Assembly: GCA_023458755.1 (NCBI GenBank)
Contig: JAEWYE010000073.1
Coordinates: 52,781-116,780, forward strand
Length of the DNA: 64,000 nt
Direction of reading: 5' to 3'
Source: Bacillota bacterium
Lineage (GTDB): Bacteria; Bacillota; Clostridia; Oscillospirales; Acutalibacteraceae
The translations under genes were made by a program, and so were the position numbers. Shown here piece by piece: positions 1 to 9,578 of the stretch; the first letter of the stretch is position 1; each line of letters starts with the position of its first letter. Under the pieces are notes generated by a model. The model was given only the letters and a program-made list of their open reading frames with translations. It did not search any database and had not been told where the DNA came from.

Positions 1-1216
1 ATGAAATTAAAACCACCACTAAGGTTGCCAGCGCGGCTCCGTTCGACCCCCATATGCGGATAAAGATGACGCAAAACACGACATTTGCGATACCGGAAAT
101 GATGCTTACCAACAAATTTACCTTTACCTTTCGCAGCATGGCAAGAATATTGCCGGCAGGAACACGGAAGGTTGCTAAGAAGAAATAACTGATGGATAAA
201 ATTTGGAAAGGACGAACACTGTCCATGTACCGGTCATCCCAAATAATATGGATAATTAGAGGAGCTCCAAAATAAAGCACAAGGCTAATGAGTGCATTCA
301 TGCAGGCAAGTCCCTGAAAAAGCCGGATGGAATTTTTCTTAATCCACTTGAAATCTGTATTATGCTCGGCAAAGTATGGGTAGATAAACACCATAATGCT
401 GGTGGGAATAAGAGAAAGTGCGTTTGGAATCAGCGTTGCGGTTTTGTAAGAGGCCACCGCGGTTGCCGCGAAATACGTACCAATCATAAAAACGTCCAGC
501 AGGTAGAGCAGTTGACTGATGGATGTACTGGCGCAGCAGGTGGAAGAGTATTTCAGAAAGCCTTTGACTTGCAGGTTCTTGAGACGTACGGAGTGAAATA
601 CTTCCGGCAGCATTTGTCGACACATCGTAAAGCCCATAACAATAGATATGGCGAAAGCGATATATCTGCCTAAAATGGTTCCGTGGATTCCACCGAAATA
701 AGCTCCGCCGCAGGCAAAAATGCAATAACTGATGGTATTTATATTCATTAGGAGGGAATACTTTTTGTTTTCCCGTTGTATGCGAAAAATGGTACCGATA
801 AACTGAAAAGCATATTCAAAGAAAGGTAGGAATGCGAGCTCGATTATATATTGAGGGGTTTCCTTTATGTTAAATTTTCCAAATGAGGCGTATACAATCA
901 TTCCAAGGCACAACAGGGTGTTAAAAAGCAGACCGGCGGACAAGCTGAATTTATAATACGAATTCTTTTCCTCTTCCGGCCGCCTCTCCGAGCAATACTG
1001 CAGCAAACCGCTGATCATTCCGATGCCGGAAAAAAGCATGAAAATGGAATAGGCATTATAAGCATTTCCAAATATTCCATAATCACCTTTGGACAAAAAG
1101 CGGACAATCACGATATTGGTGACAAAGGATATGAGGCTGTTGATGACATTCACCCCAAATATATGGAAGAATCCTTTTTTGATTAAGAATTTTGCCTTGC
1201 TCATCATATTTCCCAT
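1..1216 (-). CDS. Polysaccharide flippase (Wzx/PST type), partial
   Basis: This frame is open from an ATG at 1216 to the left edge, so the C-terminus lies outside the window. The start reads MGNMMSKAKFLIKKGFFHIF, then a hydrophobic segment and the sequence VRFLSKGDYGIFGNAYN. That is the usual N-terminus of oligosaccharide flippases, in which the first membrane helix is followed by a short motif before helix two. Several further hydrophobic stretches follow. The family moves undecaprenyl-linked repeat units across the membrane. The ATG directly follows the TAA of the glycosyltransferase gene at 1217, so the two are in one minus-strand operon. Family assignment is good; the substrate is unknown. 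Confidence 0.85.
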   Translation of the reverse strand, partial: MGNMMSKAKFLIKKGFFHIFGVNVINSLISFVTNIVIVRFLSKGDYGIFGNAYNAYSIFMLFSGIGMISGLLQYCSERRPEEEKNSYYKFSLSAGLLFNTLLCLGMIVYASFGKFNIKETPQYIIELAFLPFFEYAFQFIGTIFRIQRENKKYSLLMNINTISYCIFACGGAYFGGIHGTILGRYIAFAISIVMGFTMCRQMLPEVFHSVRLKNLQVKGFLKYSSTCCASTSISQLLYLLDVFMIGTYFAATAVASYKTATLIPNALSLIPTSIMVFIYPYFAEHNTDFKWIKKNSIRLFQGLACMNALISLVLYFGAPLIIHIIWDDRYMDSVRPFQILSISYFFLATFRVPAGNILAMLRKVKVNLLVSIISGIANVVFCVIFIRIWGSNGAALATLVVVLIS

Positions 1217-2479
1217 TTATTTTCTCCCACTAAAAATTGTATCCGAAAAAGAAGAGTAATTTTTTTCCGCACTATAATTTTCTTTCCAAAACTCCCGTGC
1301 GGATTTTCGATACTCCACATAGGTTTTATCCGGCATCTCAGAAAAGAAACGAATCAGCTCGGCAAGCTGCAGATCGGTAAAATCTTTATCCAGCAGGAAG
1401 CCGTTCTTTTCCGGTTTTACGATTTCGCGAACTCCGCCGACATCGGTGGCAATGGCGGGTATTCCAAATGACATTGCTTCCATAATGGAAACGGGAACGC
1501 CTTCTGATTCGCTTACATTCAGAAAAACATGGAAGGCCTGAGACTGATAAATCCGCAAAAGTTCTTGGTTGGATACTGCTCCGGGTAAATTTACTTTAAT
1601 ATTTTCGGGCAATTTCTGAGCCGTTTTCTTCAAATCTTCCAATAAGACTCCGTCACCGAAATGCGTCCATTCAATTCTTATGTCTTTTATCAGCATCAAG
1701 GCGTCCAATATTTTGGAAACCCGTTTTACAGGAGAAATCCAGGAACACGAAACAAGCTTTAAAACTGCTTTGTTCTGAGGGGTAGGGCCTTCGCCATAGT
1801 CACGAGTACCCAAACGACTGATTACAAGGTTCTTTCTCACATCAGGATATATTTCTTCCAAATAGTTTTTTCCATCTTCCGAGATGCAGAAAAGAGTATC
1901 CAGACGATTCAATAAAAATTTACGCAAGGGGATATAATTTTGCGGATTACGGTATTCATACAAATCATAGCCGTGGCAGCGGGAAACAGCCGTACTGCGA
2001 GGGAAGAATTCTTTTAAAAGAACAGCCGCATAACTGTGAAAAGCCAACCAATACGCATAAAATGTAATGGAATCATTTTTATCAATTCCATGTGCCAGCA
2101 GGGCCTTTTTGACCTGGGAAAAAGAATGCTTTCCCAGTGCGGCAAACGTAACCAAATGTTTCAGTGTAGCGGCATTCAAATTTTTTGTATGAATCAGATA
2201 ACAAAAGTCGGCAAGGAACTGTTTGCTGAAAACTGAGCGAATACACCAAGCCAGCAGGTCAAATTTGGACAAATTTGACCCATTCAGACGTAACAGAGTA
2301 ACGGCGGGATTATTTATGGCACGTCTTTCTGAATAATTGCTCACATCCAAGGGAGCAATATAAATTTGATCAAAATTTCGGTAATAGCATGCCTCTTCTT
2401 CCAAAAAAGTGTCCCTTTTATCATAAGGAAAAGCATGGCTTAAAACAACTAGAATATGCCTGCTTTTTTTGTCCGGCAA
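1217..2479 (-). CDS. Glycosyltransferase, GT4-like (group 1)
   Basis: A 420-residue protein with a GT-B layout. The C-terminal nucleotide-sugar motif SEGVPVSIMEAMSFGIPAIA carries the spaced glutamates typical of GT4 enzymes and is followed by TDVGGVREIV. Mid-protein landmarks are SRCHGYDLYEYRN and WTHFGDG. It should transfer a sugar from an NDP-donor to a lipid-linked surface glycan on the cytoplasmic face. The next gene (2523-3809) shares the same landmarks (SRAHGYDLY, WTHFGNG), so the two are tandem paralogues. It ends directly before the flippase start. Donor and acceptor cannot be read from the sequence. Confidence 0.88.
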   Translation of the reverse strand: MPDKKSRHILVVLSHAFPYDKRDTFLEEEACYYRNFDQIYIAPLDVSNYSERRAINNPAVTLLRLNGSNLSKFDLLAWCIRSVFSKQFLADFCYLIHTKNLNAATLKHLVTFAALGKHSFSQVKKALLAHGIDKNDSITFYAYWLAFHSYAAVLLKEFFPRSTAVSRCHGYDLYEYRNPQNYIPLRKFLLNRLDTLFCISEDGKNYLEEIYPDVRKNLVISRLGTRDYGEGPTPQNKAVLKLVSCSWISPVKRVSKILDALMLIKDIRIEWTHFGDGVLLEDLKKTAQKLPENIKVNLPGAVSNQELLRIYQSQAFHVFLNVSESEGVPVSIMEAMSFGIPAIATDVGGVREIVKPEKNGFLLDKDFTDLQLAELIRFFSEMPDKTYVEYRKSAREFWKENYSAEKNYSSFSDTIFSGRK

Positions 2480-2522
2480 TATTTATTCCTCCATTCTGAC
2501 ACACAAGAAAAGCTCGCCTCAT

Positions 2523-3809
2523 TCAGACCTTTTCCGAATGAATTTCTGCACGGACGCTTTTCGGACTGCAAAGCCCTTTTATGTCATCACTGAATTTTTC
2601 ATAATTCTTCTTTGACTGAAAATACATTTCCCAGGTTTTTCTGGCTTCCACATGCATATGAAGTGCTTCTTCACTGGGGAGTTCTATGGCTGTTTTTAAC
2701 TTTTGAGCAAGGTATTCAGCGGTAAGGTCGGCCGGAAGTAGAAATCCATTTTTATTGTCAAATACAAGTTCACGGGTTCCACCCACATCAGTAGCAAGTG
2801 AAGGGATGCCGAAGGAAGCCGCCTCCATAATACTTACAGGAAGCCCCTCGGAACTACTGACATTTACAAACCAGTCAGCCGGATGACTATGATAATAATT
2901 CAACAAATCTTCATTTTTTATAAAACCGGCAAAATGGCAGTCCATAAAACCCAAATTGTTTTGCGCAAAGGTTTTCAGTTCTTCCAATCCGTCTCCATTA
3001 CCAAAATGCGTCCATTGGATTTTTTTCGGATACCCTCTTAACAACGCGAAAGCCCGTTCCAACAGATCTAATCGTTTTACCGGATCCACAAAAGAACAGC
3101 TAACAAATCGAATGGTATTATCTTGTGAATTTGAAGAAATGCCATGATCTTTTGTACCAAGATAACTGCAAATCACCTTGTCTTTATACAATGGGTATAA
3201 TCGTGTCAGATAATTTACTCCCTGCTGTGAGCAGGGGCGAATGCAATCCAAATTTTGAAGCAAATAATTGCGCAGAGGCAGATAGTTCAAAGAACTGCGG
3301 TCACTGTAAAGATCATATCCATGTGCACGGCTGACCGCAATTCCTCCAAACTGATTTTTTAGTAAAATTGCTGCCAAAGCGATATCATAAAGCCAGTAAC
3401 TGTAAAATGTCATGGAAGAAAACTGTGACAAGTTATATTGCTCCAAAATTTTAGAAGCGCGCTTATATATGGATATTCCCTGCGCAAGAAATCCAGTCAA
3501 GAAAAGTTTGCGTTTAATGGAGCCGTGAACTTCTTTTTTTTCTATTTCATCGGCGAATCCACCGTAACCGAAAAATGGAGCAACCCTAAGTGCGTGAAGG
3601 GGAAGACTGCGTTTGACGGCCGAGCGGAGCATGCAATGAACGGCAACATTGTCAGGAGTCGTACGTGTACGTTTTGTATCCGTAACACTGGTTGCAATTA
3701 AAATAACCCTCGAAAACTTTTGCGCTAAAATAGGCATTTCATTTCCAATAAATTCTTCCCCCGTGCCAAAAGGATAAGTTTTAGTAAGCAAAATAAGGCA
3801 ATTATCCAT
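2523..3809 (-). CDS. Glycosyltransferase, GT4-like (paralogue of the neighbour)
   Basis: A GT-B fold glycosyltransferase of 428 residues from the ATG at 3809. The reading frame also allows a TTG at 3848, but the ATG has an AAGGAAAAGGAAAA stretch just upstream, so it is preferred. The donor-binding motif is SSSEGLPVSIMEAASFGIPS followed by TDVGGTRELV. Similarity to the 1217-2479 protein runs along the whole length (for example YLPLRNYLLQNLD against YIPLRKFLLNRLD), which points to a local duplication with divergence. It belongs to the surface-polysaccharide operon. The sugar is unknown. Confidence 0.87.
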   Translation of the reverse strand: MDNCLILLTKTYPFGTGEEFIGNEMPILAQKFSRVILIATSVTDTKRTRTTPDNVAVHCMLRSAVKRSLPLHALRVAPFFGYGGFADEIEKKEVHGSIKRKLFLTGFLAQGISIYKRASKILEQYNLSQFSSMTFYSYWLYDIALAAILLKNQFGGIAVSRAHGYDLYSDRSSLNYLPLRNYLLQNLDCIRPCSQQGVNYLTRLYPLYKDKVICSYLGTKDHGISSNSQDNTIRFVSCSFVDPVKRLDLLERAFALLRGYPKKIQWTHFGNGDGLEELKTFAQNNLGFMDCHFAGFIKNEDLLNYYHSHPADWFVNVSSSEGLPVSIMEAASFGIPSLATDVGGTRELVFDNKNGFLLPADLTAEYLAQKLKTAIELPSEEALHMHVEARKTWEMYFQSKKNYEKFSDDIKGLCSPKSVRAEIHSEKV

Positions 3810-3850
3810 AAAGATTTTCCTTTTCCTTTGTTGATACAAATCACCCAAGT

Positions 3851-4942
3851 TTATTCTGTGAGGTCTTTTATAACGGTCATTGCCCTATCTAGCCATGTGT
3901 TTCCGTTATCCACAGCTTCATAAACATTTTTGCAAAATGTAGAGTAGGTTTCTTGATCCAAAAGAAGTTTGCGAACCTTATCCGCAAAATCTTCAGGGGT
4001 ATCTTCGCATACCAGTCCAATTTTATATTTTTCCACAAACTTCTGTGATTCCGTGGTATTGGTTGTTAATACCGGCAAACCGAATTCCATATACTCCGGC
4101 AATTTTACAGAAAAGGCAAAATCATTGTAGGCATTCTTTTCCACAGGACGCAATCCGATGTTCGCCTGATCATAATAGGCTTTAAGCTGGTCTTTCCCGG
4201 AAGCGTGCGTAACGGAAAGCCATGGCTTCTCAAGGTAATTTTTGTCGATGTATTGTGCTTCTTTTTCACGGCAGATTAAGGTCAGTGGATATTTCGTACC
4301 TTCGCCGTTTAATAAATCGAAGGCACGTAGCATGGTGCCTGTTCCATAAGTTTGGCTCACAGCGCCGACATAGATGCTTTTGCGCTCGTTTTTTTGCATA
4401 CGTTTATCCCCAAGGTGACCCTTACAGGCAGGAGGAAGCGGTTTTGAATTGTCAAAATCAAAGTAACTTGCCATAAGTTCCGTTGGAAAATACATAATAT
4501 CCACTACTTTTTTAAAAAAGCGGAGATCGCGTTCTGACATCCAGGCGATTACCTTTTCACGTAAGGTCTTATTACCATGCTGCCCAAACAGATTTGCAAA
4601 TTTGAAATAGGCATCCCGATAAAAATATCCGATTTTAATCCCCTTTTTATGAACCTTTTTCAGTAAACGCAAGTCACAATAGTTAAAAATCGGACCGGAA
4701 GGGCTTTCCACATAACAAAATTCCGGTGTATTTTGGTCTAGCCATTCGCTGATTTCTTTTACGGCAGCACGGCGATCCGCACGTCGATTATGCTGGGTTT
4801 GCAAAAGCTTAACCGTGCAGCCGGCCTGCTGCAGGGCTTCATACATCATCTGAGGACGCACGGAGGAGCCGGAGGCGAAGTCTCCAAAATCGATAAATGT
4901 GATATAAAGGACCAATATTTTTTTATTTGCTGTTTCAGCCAT
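3851..4942 (-). CDS. Glycosyltransferase-like protein of the polysaccharide cluster
   Basis: A 363-residue protein starting MAETANKKILVLYITFIDFG. It then has SGSSVRPQMMYEAL, the N-terminal Rossmann segment of GT-B enzymes that contacts the acceptor. The C-terminal half has EYMEFGLPVLTTNTTESQKF, equivalent to the donor-binding E-x7-E region, followed by a GLVCEDTPEDFADKV stretch seen in many family 4 enzymes. It is more diverged than its two neighbours. Position between the Wzy-like protein and the other transferases supports a role in building the same repeat unit. Confidence 0.8.
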   Translation of the reverse strand: MAETANKKILVLYITFIDFGDFASGSSVRPQMMYEALQQAGCTVKLLQTQHNRRADRRAAVKEISEWLDQNTPEFCYVESPSGPIFNYCDLRLLKKVHKKGIKIGYFYRDAYFKFANLFGQHGNKTLREKVIAWMSERDLRFFKKVVDIMYFPTELMASYFDFDNSKPLPPACKGHLGDKRMQKNERKSIYVGAVSQTYGTGTMLRAFDLLNGEGTKYPLTLICREKEAQYIDKNYLEKPWLSVTHASGKDQLKAYYDQANIGLRPVEKNAYNDFAFSVKLPEYMEFGLPVLTTNTTESQKFVEKYKIGLVCEDTPEDFADKVRKLLLDQETYSTFCKNVYEAVDNGNTWLDRAMTVIKDLTE

Positions 4943-4973
4943 TCAGGAATTCAGACCCTTCCCTTTTAAAATA

Positions 4974-6458
4974 TTACAGCTTAACGGAATATGTGTTTTC
5001 TGAACTGTATATCGGCACACTGGCAATCAAAATGGAGAATACTACCCATACTGGATATAATCCAATGGAACTGCTTGGTATGGCAATAGAGAAGAAAAAC
5101 AGAACGATCATTAGGAACAAAGAAAGTTTTTCTTTTGTAAGTCCGCTTTTTAGAAACTTAAACAGCTTAATCACTGTGCAGCAATACAAGATTGCAAAAG
5201 GAAGAAAGATGACCAGACCATATTGGGAGAGAATCTCAATCCAAAAATTATGAGGATCAATCGTGTTTGTTGTATGCTTTCTCGCTTCGTCATGTGTAAG
5301 CATGTAATTTTCAAAGCTGTTAGGACCAATACCAAACAGAACATGTGCAGTCCAAATTTTGAATCCCTCAATGATTAAGTTCAAACGAACAAAAATGGTG
5401 CCTTTATGCTGGGTATAAGTTTGAAGCTGTGAAACAAGTGTATCGTTTGCAATAGGCCCGGTCTGACTGCTTGAACCGAAGTTATCAATGGAATTCAAAA
5501 AGTTATCCGCGGGAAGCATATGCCTAGAAACAAAAAAGTCGCTTAGACTTGTCCGAACAAAGTGACCGGAATTGCGAAGCGCATTTTCAATTGGGTTTCC
5601 AATCAACGCATAAAATATGCCCAAATCTGCAACCGCCAGTAATGTTTTACCGCCTATTTGTTTTCTTAGGGTCCTGTCTCTATGGGCGTATAGCATTACA
5701 GCCAAGCCGAGAATAAACATGAATATTAGAGCAATCAGTGTAATCGTAGAATTAATTACTACAATTGAGAAAAAGAGGAGAGAAAGTTTTACCGTTGTTT
5801 TTATAAATTCTTTTTTATTCTTAGCAAAAAGAAGATCGGAAAAATAGAGCGGAATAATTAAAATTAAAAAGGCCGCCATATCATTCTCATTATTAAACAT
5901 AGTTGTGGGGATAAGCGAAGCATTATGAGATTTCATGTAGTGCACAATTGCTGGGTCGAAATAGCGTGAGCAAGGGAAAATAATTCCCGTGAATAATTGC
6001 ACAATCATGAGAATGCACAGAAAAATGCCGCAGAATTTCAGGCATTTCAATGCGAGTTTTAATTTTTCTTTACTGTCAATCAAATAACCCAAACAAAATA
6101 CTAACCCCAAATTGGTTCCAAGACAGGAAATTTCGCTGATGGCATCTCTGCGGCTTGTGGAAAAGAGCAGCCACACCATGCCATAAATGAGCCAAGCGAA
6201 GAAAAAAGCCCACACGGCAAGCGTGAAACGCGAGATTTGCCTTTCTTTTCGATGTTTCAGAAATTGATAGGCACAATAAATCACAGAAGCAATTAGTATA
6301 AGCCGATCAATGGAGAATACAACCACAATTTTAAAATCCAAGAAGAAAAAAAGATTTCCCAAAAGAAAAGAAATAATGATAACTCCAATCATTATTTCAT
6401 TCAAATTTTTATGAAAGTCCAGGAATAAGTTTGTTATATGCTTTTTTGTGGAATCCAT
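4974..6458 (-). CDS. O-antigen polymerase/ligase-like membrane protein (Wzy type)
   Basis: About 494 residues with roughly ten to twelve hydrophobic segments and a large loop near residues 290-400. The loop ends with FGIGPNSFENYMLTHDEARK and TIDPHNFWIEILSQYG, the H/N-containing motif of the Wzy_C/O-antigen ligase family. Such proteins polymerise lipid-linked repeat units on the outer membrane face, or ligate them to an acceptor. The ATG at 6458 is preferred over a GTG at 6470 because an AAAGG lies right against the GTG. It is the first visible gene of the operon with the flippase and the transferases. Confidence 0.82.
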   Translation of the reverse strand: MDSTKKHITNLFLDFHKNLNEIMIGVIIISFLLGNLFFFLDFKIVVVFSIDRLILIASVIYCAYQFLKHRKERQISRFTLAVWAFFFAWLIYGMVWLLFSTSRRDAISEISCLGTNLGLVFCLGYLIDSKEKLKLALKCLKFCGIFLCILMIVQLFTGIIFPCSRYFDPAIVHYMKSHNASLIPTTMFNNENDMAAFLILIIPLYFSDLLFAKNKKEFIKTTVKLSLLFFSIVVINSTITLIALIFMFILGLAVMLYAHRDRTLRKQIGGKTLLAVADLGIFYALIGNPIENALRNSGHFVRTSLSDFFVSRHMLPADNFLNSIDNFGSSSQTGPIANDTLVSQLQTYTQHKGTIFVRLNLIIEGFKIWTAHVLFGIGPNSFENYMLTHDEARKHTTNTIDPHNFWIEILSQYGLVIFLPFAILYCCTVIKLFKFLKSGLTKEKLSLFLMIVLFFFSIAIPSSSIGLYPVWVVFSILIASVPIYSSENTYSVKL

Positions 6459-6470
6459 GTATTTGGTCAC

Positions 6471-6834
6471 ACCTTTGTTTTATAAGTAATTTTCACAATT
6501 GGAACATTGTAAAGCATACAGTTTGATTTTGATTCAAGTCCATTCAGCGCCAGCCGCTGATATTGACTTTGTTTATAATGATAGAGAGCAGAAAAGAAAC
6601 GGAGTGCCAACATCTTTTAAGCGCCGCAAAAAATGTTCTCACTCAATATTCTGAACTCTTAACTTTTTATTTCAGTTTGCTATTCCGGTTTCCTCTTAAA
6701 CAATATTCAGTTTATTATACCTCATTCATTTGTATTATTCAACGTAAATGCAGACTGATTTTTTGTGAAGAAAGCCATAAAATTTATCAACATTGCTATC
6801 GCGGCAGAGACAAAAGGTGCATTATGTCGAAATA
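6471..6834. other. Non-coding gap upstream of the polysaccharide operon
   Basis: No convincing gene is seen on either strand. The short plus-strand frames here have no ribosome binding site and no recognisable protein character. It must contain the promoter of the minus-strand polysaccharide operon, but I could not find a well-spaced -35/-10 pair. The sequence is AT-rich and ends in the terminator hairpin of the DUF975 gene. Confidence 0.5.
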
Positions 6835-6865
6835 AAGGGATACGGAAGAAATCTCCGTATCCCTT
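6835..6865 (-). terminator. Hairpin terminator after the DUF975 gene
   Basis: A perfect 12-bp stem (6835-6846 with 6854-6865) with a 7-nt loop. On the minus strand it is followed by a short U-containing tail. It sits 18 bases past the stop of the 6883-7686 gene. Confidence 0.75.
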
Positions 6866-6882
6866 AAAATTATCAGAGAGAA

Positions 6883-7686
6883 TTACAATGGAGGATCCTG
6901 TGGATTTTGAGCCGGAGGCATTAGGCCGAGCTCTGCAGGATGAACCATGCCGCTTTGAATGGCGCGGTCACGGAGGAAAACGTAAAGTTCGGTAAATGTT
7001 GCGTGGATATAGGGATACAGGAAGATCATACCGATGCTGGAAATCATATCTCCGATCAGTGAGTTAAAATATCCGAACATGCCGCCTACTATAGCGGGAA
7101 TCAATGCCCAGCCGAGAAAGGAAAGAATGAGTACAAAAATATTGCCCTTTTCCCCATCCGTCATGGCTTTGCTGATTTGGCGGGCACGCGACTGATCTAT
7201 ATTGGGGTTATCCGATAGAATAAACGATACCATGCTGTACTGTAAAGCCTTAATGATACCCGGGACAATGAAGAGAAGGCTCCACAATCCAATGAAAAGG
7301 TCTGTTACAAACAGGGTAAGAACGCTGTTGCCGTATCCATATTTAAAGCCGCTGAATACCGTCTCGTATTGGGTGTGACCAAACCGATTCTGCACAAAAA
7401 AGCGCATCATGCCAATCGTGAGCGGTATCAACACAAAAATTGACAGCAGCAAAGCAACCAGGCCAAACGGTGCCATCCATGCAGTATCCCAAAGATGATA
7501 AACTCCGCCTTGATAACTTTGAAAAGAGTAGCGGATTTGTTCGGAATACTCCTCCGATCTCCAATTGTAGAAAATAGAGAGTGCCTCCGAAATCACAGAG
7601 GCCGTGAAAACAACGGCAAGCGCTACCCAAAAATGACCGCGCAGCGCCGCTTTGGCGTTCGATTTTATAATTGCTCTATCCCACAC
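6883..7686 (-). CDS. DUF975 family integral membrane protein
   Basis: A polytopic membrane protein of about 267 residues. The N-terminus from a GTG at 7686 reads MWDRAIIKSNAKAALRGHFW, the diagnostic start of DUF975 proteins (R-x-x-I-K-x-x-A-K). A GGAGG lies 8 nt upstream of that GTG, whereas the more upstream ATG at 7701 overlaps this ribosome binding site, so the GTG is the likely start. About five to six hydrophobic segments follow, with the family region SDNPNIDQSRARQISKAMTDG in the middle. The function of DUF975 is unknown. It lies downstream of ilvC but about 260 bp away, so it is probably not part of that operon. Confidence 0.85.
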   Translation of the reverse strand: MWDRAIIKSNAKAALRGHFWVALAVVFTASVISEALSIFYNWRSEEYSEQIRYSFQSYQGGVYHLWDTAWMAPFGLVALLLSIFVLIPLTIGMMRFFVQNRFGHTQYETVFSGFKYGYGNSVLTLFVTDLFIGLWSLLFIVPGIIKALQYSMVSFILSDNPNIDQSRARQISKAMTDGEKGNIFVLILSFLGWALIPAIVGGMFGYFNSLIGDMISSIGMIFLYPYIHATFTELYVFLRDRAIQSGMVHPAELGLMPPAQNPQDPPL

Positions 7687-7893
7687 AAACAATTCCTCCA
7701 TCTACCTAATAAAATTTCATAAAAAATCCCGTCGCTTTAAGCACGGAAGTCATGCGGAATTCTCTTTCAAACAGCTTTCAGTATCACCATTCCACGCGGC
7801 ACACGCCGGAAGATTGAAATAAACATGTTCTGTAGAATTTATATCCGAAACAACCTGCAAAAACGACGGGAACTTTTTTGTTACTCTTTATGT

Positions 7894-7917
7894 ATATTGC
7901 GTAAGGCTACGCAATAT
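7894..7917 (-). terminator. Hairpin after ilvC
   Basis: A 10-bp perfect stem with loop AGGC lies 30 bases beyond the ilvC stop. It lacks a strong U-tract, so it may be a weak terminator or a processing/stability hairpin at the 3' end of the ilv mRNA. The rest of 7702-7946 shows nothing else recognisable. Confidence 0.5.
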
Positions 7918-7946
7918 GTTTCACTTTTAAAAGCACAAACACGGCA

Positions 7947-8954
7947 TTAGTCCGCGTATTTGTCCTCATCGCTCCACTTGTACATCTTGCGGAGCTCCTT
8001 GCCGACTTTCTCCAACTCATGCTCAGAACCGATGCGGCGGCATGCGTTGAAGTGGGAACGGCCGTTTTTGTTCTCGGCAATCCACTTGGAGGCAAAGGTG
8101 CCATCCTGAATTTCGGTGAGAACCTTCTTCATTTCCTTCTTGGTTTCTTCGGTTACCAGGCGTTTGCCGGTTTCGTAATCGCCGAATTCCGCAGTATCGG
8201 AAATGGAGTATCTCATTAAGGAGAAACCGCCCTTGTAGATGAGGTCGACAATCAGCTTCATCTCATGAATGCACTCAAAATATGCATTTTCCGGAGCATA
8301 TCCTGCTTCCACCAGGGTTTCAAAACCAGCCTGCATCAAAGCAGTTACGCCGCCGCAAAGCACGCATTGCTCACCGAACAAATCGGTTTCGGTTTCAATC
8401 TTAAAGGTGGTTTCCATAACGGCTGCTCTTGCGCCGCCGATGCCCGCACCATATGCCAAGCCGAGATCGAGGCAGTGGCCTGTTGCATCCTGCTCAACCG
8501 CGATTAAGCACGGTACGCCTTTGCCCTCTACAAACTCGCTGCGGACGGTGTGACCGGGGCCTTTTGGAGCAATCATGAACACGTCAACATCCTTTGGCGG
8601 TTTGATTTGGCCGAAATGAATGTTGAAACCATGTGCAAATGCCAAAGCCTTTCCCTCTGTGAGGTAAGGAGCGATGTCGCTCTTGTACATGTCTGCCTGG
8701 CGCTCATCCGGAATCAGAATCATAATAATGTCGGCTGCCTTGGTAGCTTCCGGCACGGTCATAACGGTTAAACCGGCCTTTTTGGCTCTTTCAGCACTTT
8801 TGCTGCCTTCATAAAGGCCAACGACTACATTAACACCGCTGTCGTGAAGGTTAAGCGCATGTGCGTGTCCTTGGCTGCCGTAGCCGATGACTGCAACTGT
8901 CTTTCCTTTGAGCAGATTGATGTCACAATCGGATTCATAATAGATTTTTGGCAT
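7947..8954 (-). CDS. ilvC: Ketol-acid reductoisomerase
   Basis: A 335-residue class I ketol-acid reductoisomerase, the NADPH- and Mg-dependent second step of valine, leucine and isoleucine synthesis. The nucleotide-binding motif VAVIGYGSQGHAHALNL is at residues 20-36. The catalytic C-terminal knotted domain has LFGEQCVLCGGV (metal-binding E) and the conserved AYFECIHEMKLIVDLIY. It is the last gene of ilvB-ilvN-ilvC on the minus strand, with a 104-bp gap after ilvN. The start ATG has TTAGGAGGAACTATC upstream. Confidence 0.97.
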   Translation of the reverse strand: MPKIYYESDCDINLLKGKTVAVIGYGSQGHAHALNLHDSGVNVVVGLYEGSKSAERAKKAGLTVMTVPEATKAADIIMILIPDERQADMYKSDIAPYLTEGKALAFAHGFNIHFGQIKPPKDVDVFMIAPKGPGHTVRSEFVEGKGVPCLIAVEQDATGHCLDLGLAYGAGIGGARAAVMETTFKIETETDLFGEQCVLCGGVTALMQAGFETLVEAGYAPENAYFECIHEMKLIVDLIYKGGFSLMRYSISDTAEFGDYETGKRLVTEETKKEMKKVLTEIQDGTFASKWIAENKNGRSHFNACRRIGSEHELEKVGKELRKMYKWSDEDKYAD

Positions 8955-9058
8955 GATAGTTCCTCCTAAAATTTATTTATCTTAGAGCCAAGCAGCAAAA
9001 AATTGCTGAAAATTCGCTGTTTGACAAGGTAAGCGCATAAAAGTCTGTTAACAAAGAA

Positions 9059-9562
9059 TCAGTTGGCTTGCTTGCGGGCGGTCGTGGTTCCTTTTTCAAT
9101 TGCCACGGTGCCGGTGCCGGCCAGCTCTTTAATGCCGTAAGGCCGCAGCAGACTGATGAGCGTCTGGGTGTTTTCCGGCGTGTCCGCATATTGAATCGTA
9201 AGTGACGAAACGGAAACATCCACGATACGCGCGTGCATCAGCTCGGCAATTTTCATGATTTCCGGCCGCTGCTTGGTGTTGCAGCTCACCTTGACGAAGG
9301 TTAGTTCACTGCTGATAAACTCGCCGGTGGTGTTGAGTGTTTTTACTTTGATTACCGGAATGATTTTATTGAGCTGCTTTTCTACCTGCTCAACGATGTA
9401 TTCATCCCCGTTTACCACAATGGTAATGCGGGAAATTGTGGAATCTTCGGTTACGCCCACAGCGAGGCTGTCAATGTTGAAGCCTCGGCGGGAGAATAAT
9501 CCGACAACTTTAGAGAGAACGCCGGGCTGGTTTTCAACCAAAACGGAGAGAGTATATTTCAT
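9059..9562 (-). CDS. ilvN: Acetolactate synthase, regulatory (small) subunit
   Basis: A 167-residue protein with an N-terminal ACT domain (MKYTLSVLVENQPGVLSKVV, then RRGFNIDSLAVGVTED) and a C-terminal ALS small-subunit domain. It binds the catalytic subunit and confers valine feedback sensitivity in the well-studied members. It sits 16 bp downstream of ilvB and is preceded by GAGGGAGGATAAAAA, so the two subunits are co-translated from one mRNA. Confidence 0.96.
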   Translation of the reverse strand: MKYTLSVLVENQPGVLSKVVGLFSRRGFNIDSLAVGVTEDSTISRITIVVNGDEYIVEQVEKQLNKIIPVIKVKTLNTTGEFISSELTFVKVSCNTKQRPEIMKIAELMHARIVDVSVSSLTIQYADTPENTQTLISLLRPYGIKELAGTGTVAIEKGTTTARKQAN

Positions 9563-9578
9563 TTTTTATCCTCCCTCT

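Noticed and set aside
6563..6995. Plus-strand ORFs in the gap before the DUF975 gene
   Set aside because: No ribosome binding sites; they overlap a terminator hairpin and the DUF975 gene on the other strand.
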